A DNA stretch of 64,000 bases from Candidatus Sabulitectum sp. (lineage in GTDB: Bacteria; Fermentibacterota; Fermentibacteria; Fermentibacterales; JCC-6). Below are positions 58,623-64,000 of this stretch, piece after piece. The stretch covers positions 1-64,000 of the forward strand of contig JAGLOJ010000038.1 of the NCBI GenBank assembly GCA_023139045.1. Reading direction: 5' to 3'. Under the pieces are notes generated by a model. The model did no database searches. It had not been told where the DNA came from and saw only the letters and a list, made by a program, of their open reading frames with translations. How positions within the stretch are numbered: the stretch's first letter is position 1; every line of letters starts with the position of its first letter. The translations under genes and the position numbers were made by a program.

Positions 58623-59837
58623 ATGATCAGTGTTTCCGATGCCTTGAAAACAATTTTTGAAAATACTCCTTCTGTTGCAGTAGAGTCGCTGGTTCTGGAA
58701 AAGACTGCAGGCAGAATACTTGCGGAGGATATAGTAAGTGATATTGCAATGCCCCCGTTTGACCGCAGTGCCATGGACGGTTTTGCCATCCGCGGAGTTT
58801 GTAATGAATACCAGTTGATGGATGAGATACCTGCCGGTGTAGAACCCCGACCAATACAACAGGATGGAATTGCTGCTGCAATAATGACAGGGGCAAAGGT
58901 TCCGGAAGGTGCCGACAGAGTAGTTATGGTGGAAGTAACCAGTGTGACAGGCGACAGACTTACCATAAAGAAAATGCCTGTCGAGGGTGCCAATATCTGC
59001 TGGAAAGCCGAGGACATTACCAGGGGCCAGACTGTACTTGCGAAAGGTACACTGATCACCCCTGCGGAAATTGGTATTGCAGCAATGGCAGGCAGGGAAA
59101 TACTTCCAGTTTACAGAAGGCCTGTGGTGAGCGTTCTTACAACCGGTTCAGAGGTTATTCCACCTGTTCATATTCCCCGCTCCGGGCAGGTAAGAAATGC
59201 CAATGGTGTTCTCATCTTTTCGTTTCTAACACAGGCCGGTTTTTCTCCTGTAAAGGTTTTTCATTCGGCCGATGATCCTGAATCTCTCAGGAATGCTGCT
59301 GCCCAGGCTCTCAGTGTTTCGGATATTCTTGTTACCGCCGGCGGGGTTTCCATGGGAACACATGATTATGTGCCTTCAGTTCTTGAGGATATCGGCTTCA
59401 AATTCCATTTCAGAACAGTGGCCCAGAAGCCGGGCAAACCATTTTCTTTCGCCACAAATCCTGATAACGGGAAAATGATGTTCGGACTTCCAGGAAACCC
59501 TGTAAGCGTTCTTGTGGGCCTGGAGATGTATGTGCTTGCCTGCTTGAGACTTTTTTCCGGGCATGTCAGGTATCAGAGGAAAGAACTTACCGGAAGGCTC
59601 ACCGATTCTCTCAAGAAAAAACCTGGAAGGTTGAATTTCTTTCGAACCATTGCAGCGCTCACCGATGAAGGATGGACACTGAGAATTCCAGCCACATCGG
59701 GTTCCGGAGATCTGATGAGTACAAGGGGAACAAACAGTATTGCATGGCTTCCCCCCGAAAGCATCGGAGCAGAGGCGGGAACCTCTGTGCCATTCACGCT
59801 CATGTCCTGGGCCGGGGGAGAAAGCTTCTGGGAATGA
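58623..59837 (+). CDS. moeA: Molybdopterin molybdenumtransferase
   Basis: MoeA inserts molybdate into adenylated molybdopterin. The 404-residue protein shows DIAMPPFDRSAMDGFAI, MTGAKVPEGADRVVMVE, VSVLTTGSEVIPP, VTAGGVSMGTHDYVPSVL and FGLPGNPVSVLVGLEMYV, in order. It starts directly after the MobB-ModE stop. Confidence 0.96.
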   Translation: MISVSDALKTIFENTPSVAVESLVLEKTAGRILAEDIVSDIAMPPFDRSAMDGFAIRGVCNEYQLMDEIPAGVEPRPIQQDGIAAAIMTGAKVPEGADRVVMVEVTSVTGDRLTIKKMPVEGANICWKAEDITRGQTVLAKGTLITPAEIGIAAMAGREILPVYRRPVVSVLTTGSEVIPPVHIPRSGQVRNANGVLIFSFLTQAGFSPVKVFHSADDPESLRNAAAQALSVSDILVTAGGVSMGTHDYVPSVLEDIGFKFHFRTVAQKPGKPFSFATNPDNGKMMFGLPGNPVSVLVGLEMYVLACLRLFSGHVRYQRKELTGRLTDSLKKKPGRLNFFRTIAALTDEGWTLRIPATSGSGDLMSTRGTNSIAWLPPESIGAEAGTSVPFTLMSWAGGESFWE

Positions 59838-60769
59838 ACGACAGCTATGGCAGAAGAATTGACTATCTGAGAGTATCCGTTACGGATAGATGCAATCTCA
59901 GATGTATCTACTGCATGCCGGAATCAGGCATTCCACATATTGATCATTCTTCCATTCTTCGACTGGAGGAGATACAGCAGCTTACAGGATTGATACACCA
60001 TGCTCTTGATCTCAGGAAGATCAGAATCACAGGAGGGGAACCTCTGGTGCGCCGGGGTATTGTTTCGCTGGTGAAAGGAATTTCCCCGCTGGCAGAAACC
60101 GTGATGACAACCAACGGTATTCTTCTTCCGGAACTTGCTTCCGACCTGCATGCAGCGGGTCTTTCCAGGATAAACATCAGCATTGACAGCCTGAAGGATG
60201 AGGTTATCAGAGAGGTTACCAGACGGAATGTAACCCTCAGTATGGTTGAGAAAGCAATTGAGGCGGCAAAAGAAAACAACCTTGATCCGGTGAAGGTGAA
60301 CTGTGTTGTTCTGAAGGGTGTTAATTCCGGAGAGCTTGCAGCAATGGTCAGGTGGGCACAGAGCATGAGCATCACCATGAGATTCATTGAACACATGCCC
60401 ATGACCGGTTCCATGTGCAGCCATATACCCAGGGATGAGATTCTTCGGGAAATAAGTGCCGACCTTGGCAAGGCAGAATTTATTGTCACAGAGGGTACTG
60501 CAGATATGTATGTCACCGGCTCCGGAACCCGGTTTGGAATAATAGCTCCGGTAGACGGAGGAATGTGTGCAAACTGCACCAGACTGAGGCTCACAGCCGA
60601 GGGTGAACTGCTGCCGTGCCTTGCAGGGGGAGAATCACTCAACCTCAGGGACATGCTAAGATCGGGAAGCAAAGACGGTGAAATCATAAAGGCAGTGCAT
60701 GACCTTGTTTCAAAGAAACCTCACCACGGTGCGTGCGGTGGAGTGAGTATGTGGAGAATTGGCGGATGA
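59834..60769 (+). CDS. moaA: GTP 3',8-cyclase
   Basis: This radical SAM enzyme performs the first step of molybdopterin synthesis. The N-terminal cluster motif is CNLRCIYC within RVSVTDRCNLRCIYCMPE; the C-terminal cluster has CANC and a third Cys 13 residues on (ELLPCL). The C-terminal Gly-Gly (MWRIGG) needed for activation is present. I start at ATG 59834 overlapping the moeA stop (ATGA), giving 311 residues; the longer frame lies inside moeA. Confidence 0.96.
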   Translation: MNDSYGRRIDYLRVSVTDRCNLRCIYCMPESGIPHIDHSSILRLEEIQQLTGLIHHALDLRKIRITGGEPLVRRGIVSLVKGISPLAETVMTTNGILLPELASDLHAAGLSRINISIDSLKDEVIREVTRRNVTLSMVEKAIEAAKENNLDPVKVNCVVLKGVNSGELAAMVRWAQSMSITMRFIEHMPMTGSMCSHIPRDEILREISADLGKAEFIVTEGTADMYVTGSGTRFGIIAPVDGGMCANCTRLRLTAEGELLPCLAGGESLNLRDMLRSGSKDGEIIKAVHDLVSKKPHHGACGGVSMWRIGG

Positions 60770-60790
60770 CTTCGCTAATCCCGGAGCGAC

Positions 60791-60819
60791 TTGCCATATC
60801 AACCCGTTGTAACTATACT
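60791..60819 (+). promoter_or_regulatory. Promoter of the 60916 gene, with long leader
   Basis: TTGCCA (60791-60796), 17 bases, TATACT (60814-60819): five of six matches in each box. The leader to ATG 60916 is about 90 bases and contains an eight-pair hairpin CTGGTAAC/GTTATCAG (60866-60891). The leader could carry regulation. Confidence 0.6.
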
Positions 60820-60915
60820 GGTTTCGGGAACGAATGCTGGAAGAGACAAAGGCGGCATTGTGATTCTGGTAACAGGCGTGCAGGTTATCAGGGGGCTTGA
60901 TGGTGGAGGCAGCCT

Positions 60916-61785
60916 ATGTATTATTCTCTTGACATAAGAACACTGTCACTTGCCTCTGCTGTTGTTAACCTGATTCTCTGTTTTTGCATGCTCCATGTCT
61001 ATCACCGCCGAAAGGTCTACCCGGGATTTAAGCAATGGACGCTGGCTTCTGTTCTGTACTGCCTGGGTATGGGATTTATGAGCCTGAGAGCTGTTTTGCC
61101 TGATTTTATTACGATCGTGATTGCGAATTCACTTTTTTCCGCAGGAGCCGGATTAATTGCATACGGAATACAGCTGTTCACAGGCAGTACGAAGAGAAAA
61201 AGCCTCTTCATTGCAATTACGGCAATAACAATGCTTACATTCATCTACTATACATATTTCAGCACAAGCACTAATGCTCGTATTGTTATTATCTCGATAG
61301 TATTGGCTGTACTATCCGGGTACAGCGGTTATATAATCTACCACTACATACCATCTGCGACAAACGGCAGAAATCTATTGCTGACGTACGTGTTCAGCAT
61401 CCAGGCAGTCTGGTTCGGGTTTCGAATTTTTCCAACTGTATTTCTTGAAGGTCCCATTGCCGACTTCATGCAGGCTTCAGCCTTCCATGGGGTGTCATTT
61501 CTGGTATCCTTCATTGCGAATATGTTTATTGTGATAGGTTTAATTGTTCTCAACTTTCAAAGGATCGAGGGAGATCTTTTACACTCTCTGGAAGAAATCA
61601 AGAGGTTGAAGGGAATTATCCCCATCTGTGCATACTGCAAAAAAATCAGGGATGATGAGGGATACTGGAGCCAGATCGAAGAATACATTCGGGAGCATTC
61701 TGAAGCAGAATTCACTCATGGTATATGCCCGGAGTGTACGAAGAAGCTCTATCTGGATTCTAAACGGGGGAACGGGCAGCAATAA
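60916..61785 (+). CDS. Seven-helix membrane protein with a C-terminal zinc-type motif
   Basis: A 289-residue protein. The first 215 residues form about seven hydrophobic helices, a layout seen in membrane sensor domains. The C-terminal 60 residues, LKGIIPICAYCKKIRDDEGYW followed by HGICPECTKKLY, repeat a Cys4 motif that commonly ends response regulators and PAS proteins (ICAxCKKIRD...GYW). No kinase or cyclase domain is attached. It is probably a membrane sensor or adaptor; the ligand is unknown. It lies inside the molybdenum-cofactor cluster. Confidence 0.65.
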   Translation: MYYSLDIRTLSLASAVVNLILCFCMLHVYHRRKVYPGFKQWTLASVLYCLGMGFMSLRAVLPDFITIVIANSLFSAGAGLIAYGIQLFTGSTKRKSLFIAITAITMLTFIYYTYFSTSTNARIVIISIVLAVLSGYSGYIIYHYIPSATNGRNLLLTYVFSIQAVWFGFRIFPTVFLEGPIADFMQASAFHGVSFLVSFIANMFIVIGLIVLNFQRIEGDLLHSLEEIKRLKGIIPICAYCKKIRDDEGYWSQIEEYIREHSEAEFTHGICPECTKKLYLDSKRGNGQQ

Positions 61786-61881
61786 AATACATCAAACCCG
61801 GCTGATTCGCTGTGTGTTGAAAATTTAATTCTGATCAGAGAAGGAACAGGATTGCAATAGAGTGAATATATGGAGGACAAG

Positions 61882-62268
61882 ATGATACCGCATCGAATTG
61901 AGAATGATTTGTCTGGTGTAAACAGGCAGAATGAGTCGAGACGCCGAACAATTGTAAAGTCAATTCTGTGGCGGTTTATAGGAGTGATATGGACATGGAT
62001 CGGGGCGTACATCATTGTTCTGCTGGTTCCGCCTTCCAGGAACACAGCAGTGCTTATTGCCACATTGATTGTGATTTATCACCACTCTACAAGAATGATT
62101 ATGTACTATTTTTATGAGAGGTTGTGGGTTTCTATTTCCTGGGGTCGAGCGGAAACAGAAAATTCAATGCCGAGGCGTGAGAAAGCGTTATGGATTTGCG
62201 GTACAGTAATATCGATTCTGCTGATTCTCTTTTTAATCATCTACATTACACCTCTGATAAAAGGTTGA
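61882..62268 (+). CDS. DUF2061-like membrane protein
   Basis: A 128-residue protein: NESRRRTIVKSILWRFIGVIW, TLIVIYHHSTRMIMYYFYER and LWVSISWGR match the DUF2061 pattern (SxxKAxxWRxxG...YYxHERxWxxIxWG). A further hydrophobic helix ends the protein. GGAGG (61872-61876) selects ATG 61882 over ATG 61870. Function unknown; in some genomes the domain is linked to sulfate metabolism genes. Confidence 0.72.
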   Translation: MIPHRIENDLSGVNRQNESRRRTIVKSILWRFIGVIWTWIGAYIIVLLVPPSRNTAVLIATLIVIYHHSTRMIMYYFYERLWVSISWGRAETENSMPRREKALWICGTVISILLILFLIIYITPLIKG

Positions 62269-62340
62269 AAACTTGAAAACAATCTATCGATCCAACTGGA
62301 ATCACGAACACATTGGAATTAGCATGCGGAGGATCAGCTG

Positions 62341-62829
62341 ATGAGTTTAACACATTTGAATGATGAAGGATATGCCAGAATGGTTGATGTTTCAGACAAG
62401 CAACCGACACATAGAACTGCCCTCGCTGAAGGGGTAATCAGGCTTGGTGATGTGGTGCTGGATACTCTCACCGCTGGGAATTCTCCCAAGGGTAATGTGC
62501 TTAACACCGCAATTGTTGCCGGGATTCAGGCAGTAAAGAAAACCTCAGAGCTGATACCCATGTGTCACCCGCTTCCCCTGCATGGCGTTGACATTAAGTT
62601 TGAGTTTAACGACAGTAACTTGAAATGTCTCTGTGCAGTCTCAGCTGAGGCAAAAACCGGTTTCGAAATGGAAGCTCTTGTTGGAGTGACCACTGCACTG
62701 CTCACTGTTTACGACATGCTTAAAGCAATAGACAAGTCAATGGTGATTACAGGCATACGTCTTCTGGAAAAATCCGGCGGTAAATCCGGAACCTTCAGGC
62801 TCGATGGGCGGAATGGCGAAAGGCATTAA
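62341..62829 (+). CDS. moaC: Cyclic pyranopterin monophosphate synthase
   Basis: MoaC completes cyclic pyranopterin monophosphate after MoaA. The 162-residue protein has MVDVSDKQPTHRTALAEG, PMCHPLPLHGVDIKFEF, and FEMEALVGVTTALLTVYDM with LKAIDKSM, the active-site segments. GGAGG precedes ATG 62341. Confidence 0.96.
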   Translation: MSLTHLNDEGYARMVDVSDKQPTHRTALAEGVIRLGDVVLDTLTAGNSPKGNVLNTAIVAGIQAVKKTSELIPMCHPLPLHGVDIKFEFNDSNLKCLCAVSAEAKTGFEMEALVGVTTALLTVYDMLKAIDKSMVITGIRLLEKSGGKSGTFRLDGRNGERH

Positions 62830-62841
62830 TGTTGGAGGAAC

Positions 62842-63327
62842 ATGGCTACTTTCAGCGTACTGACAGTTAGTGACAGTTGCAAAGAGGGCACTCGTACTGA
62901 TACCAGTGGCCCCGCAATCACTGGAATAATGAAAGATGCAGGTTACACACAGGTTGATTACAGGATAACCGAAGATGGGGTTGAACCGGTGTCCGCCTGT
63001 ATTGAAGAGATGTGCCATGAGGATGTTGATCTTCTGCTTACAACCGGTGGAACCGGATTCAGCCCCAGAGACTTTACTCCCGAGGCTACCGGGATGGTCT
63101 GTGACAGAATAGTTCCGGGAATACCGGAGATGCTCAGGTATCGCTCAAGTGAAAAGGTAAAAGCGGCCTGGCTCAGTCGTGGAACGGCAGGAATCAGGGG
63201 AAATACTCTTGTGGTTAATCTTCCCGGAAGTGTGAAAGCTGTTACCGAGTGCGTTGAATTTCTGCTGCCGATTCTTCCCCATGCCCTTGAAGTACTGCGG
63301 GGATCTGCCGGTCAGTGCGGCGGATAG
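62842..63327 (+). CDS. Molybdopterin adenylyltransferase, MogA/MoaB family
   Basis: A 161-residue MoCF-domain protein: VLTVSDSCKEGTRTDTSGPA, LLLTTGGTGFSPRDFTPEAT and NTLVVNLPGSVKAVTECVEF. It adenylates molybdopterin for MoeA. MogA and MoaB cannot be separated by eye. GGAGG lies five bases before the start. It ends the molybdenum set. Confidence 0.93.
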   Translation: MATFSVLTVSDSCKEGTRTDTSGPAITGIMKDAGYTQVDYRITEDGVEPVSACIEEMCHEDVDLLLTTGGTGFSPRDFTPEATGMVCDRIVPGIPEMLRYRSSEKVKAAWLSRGTAGIRGNTLVVNLPGSVKAVTECVEFLLPILPHALEVLRGSAGQCGG

Positions 63328-63357
63328 CTGGAATCTCAATTCGAACATGGAGAATTC

Positions 63358-63462
63358 ATGGTTCGCAGAGCACGAATCAGCGATGCCGAGTCGATTGCCG
63401 GGATAATAGTCAGCGCCTGGCAGAACGCCTATGCGGGGATTGTTGATAGGGGATGTCTGTAA
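63358..63462 (+). pseudogene. Truncated GNAT acetyltransferase
   Basis: The 34-codon frame reads VRRARISDAESIAGIIVSAW followed by QNAYAGIVDRG, the N-terminal helix-strand of a GNAT enzyme, and then stops. No GNAT sequence continues in any frame downstream. The DUF4160 unit begins about 15 bases later, so insertion of that unit probably removed the rest of the gene. Confidence 0.65.
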
Positions 63463-63476
63463 GAGAAAACAGCAAC

Positions 63477-63505
63477 TTGACAATTTATGAACAAATGGCT
63501 ATTCA
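63477..63505 (+). promoter_or_regulatory. Promoter of the broken DUF4160 gene
   Basis: Consensus TTGACA at 63477-63482, 17 bases, TATTCA at 63500-63505. It lies about 80 bases before the DUF4160 start. Confidence 0.5.
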
Positions 63506-63584
63506 ATTTACTGGCATAGTGAAGTTTATTGCATTTAGTGGTGCTTGGCTTCAGGGTTTGCTGCAGCGATGGAAAGGGAGCATT

Positions 63585-63707
63585 ATGAGTCCAACAGTGT
63601 TCAGGGAGAAAGGATTCAGGTTCTTTTTCTTTTCTCGCGAGGAGCCCAGAATGCACATTCATGTGCGGTGTTCTGATGGTGAAGCAAAGTTCTGGCTTAC
63701 ACCATAG
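63585..63707 (+). pseudogene. 5' part of a DUF4160 gene split by an insertion
   Basis: After AAAGGGAG, ATG 63585 opens SPTVFREKGFRFFFFSREEP then RMHIHVRCSDGEAKFWLTP, the first 40 residues of a DUF4160 protein. It ends at TAG 63705-63707, which belongs to the duplicated ATAG at the insertion point. The missing C-terminal part is found beyond the element at 63916. Confidence 0.82.
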
Positions 63708-63911
63708 TACTCTGTCAGGTATTAAGTGTCGGTATAATGCGCCGCTATTCTGAGTTCCATACTAACGTTTGGGACGCATTCGGTTACTGGCTATGCTGCT
63801 TTCCAGCAAGGCACTGGTTTATGCGCATAGCACCGCTATGTAATCGAACCAGTAACGCCGCTGGGGCTCTGAAGAGCCAGCAGAATACGACAGCTATTGC
63901 TTGACAGAGTA
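63708..63911. mobile_element. MITE-like element, 204 bp, inserted in a DUF4160 gene
   Basis: The ends are perfect 10-bp terminal inverted repeats, TACTCTGTCA (63708-63717) and TGACAGAGTA (63902-63911). They are flanked by a 4-bp direct repeat ATAG (63704-63707 and 63912-63915). Inside are further inverted repeats (TATTCTG with CAGAATA; GTTACTGG with CCAGTAAC), so it can fold into a long hairpin. It has no coding capacity, as expected of a non-autonomous element. Confidence 0.82.
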
Positions 63912-63915
63912 ATAG

Positions 63916-64000
63916 ATTGAATTGGCAAGAAATTACAAATTGTCACGAGCACAGCTTCATGATATAGAAAAGATAGTTGAGGAACATTATGAGCAGATCA
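63916..64000 (+). pseudogene. 3' part of the split DUF4160 gene (runs off the window)
   Basis: Starting right after the second ATAG the frame reads IELARNYKLSRAQLHDIEKI then VEEHYEQI, the expected C-terminal helix region of DUF4160. Removing the element plus one ATAG (208 bp) brings both parts into one frame, leaving a TAG codon at the joint. Confidence 0.8.

Noticed and set aside
63708-63911. Integron attC site in place of a MITE
   Set aside because: Small toxin-type genes and palindromes suggested cassettes, but the core order is GTT...AAC instead of RYYYAAC...GTTRRRY, and the ends are terminal inverted repeats with a direct duplication.

Overview
The window looks like chromosome of a Gram-negative (diderm), probably anaerobic bacterium with roughly balanced base composition. 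Evidence for two membranes is LpoB, several lipobox signal peptides and a secreted protein with a beta-barrel-like C-terminus. A long, Alu-containing SRP RNA, an MEP isoprenoid gene (dxr), rubredoxin, selenium use (selD with an in-frame UGA) and a molybdenum-cofactor gene set point away from the well-studied proteobacteria. An FCB-group or candidate-phylum lineage is my guess, not something the sequence proves.

Bases 1-19,205 are housekeeping DNA, almost all on the plus strand and tightly packed: AIM24-like fragment, tRNA-Ala, degenerate PP2C-like membrane protein, SRP RNA, dnaX-ybaB-recR-pgsA-pgpA-cinA-thpR, a propeller lipoprotein, recA-recX, rplM-rpsI, then rpsB-tsf-pyrH-frr-uppS-cdsA-dxr-rseP. 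Structured leaders precede rplM and rpsB. A decayed addiction module follows rseP.

Bases 19,850-32,360 hold envelope genes (a peptidase/propeller/barrel protein of about 940 residues, a secreted FGE-like protein, LpoB and its tetratricopeptide-like partner), then deoC, a UvrD-type helicase, a transaldolase-like enzyme, a split transketolase and a short phosphoglycerate dehydrogenase.

Bases 32,393-36,047 are a four-gene membrane cassette that I cannot assign to any described system. A second copy of its first gene lies at 49,035-50,186, with an almost unchanged core and heavily diverged synonymous sites.

Bases 36,100-42,602 are an accessory island. It holds MntA/HepT, a small minus-strand lipoprotein, a DUF4160/DUF2442 pair, a lipoprotein-ABC exporter-membrane MutS-like operon, and HicAB behind a promoter that predicts a leaderless hicA mRNA.

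Bases 42,669-57,726 are mixed: a large MutL/GlmL-like ATPase, rubredoxin, tRNA-Phe, a glycosyltransferase, selD (a predicted selenoprotein with a SECIS-like hairpin and an in-frame Cys-rich upstream segment), acetyltransferases, a TSUP transporter, a DUF3276 protein, a YgiQ-type radical SAM protein and an M16C peptidase.

Bases 57,816-63,327 are a molybdenum-cofactor cluster (MobB-ModE fusion, moeA, moaA, a membrane sensor-like protein, a DUF2061 protein, moaC, mog/moaB). The right edge carries a truncated acetyltransferase and a DUF4160 gene split by a 204-bp MITE-like insertion.
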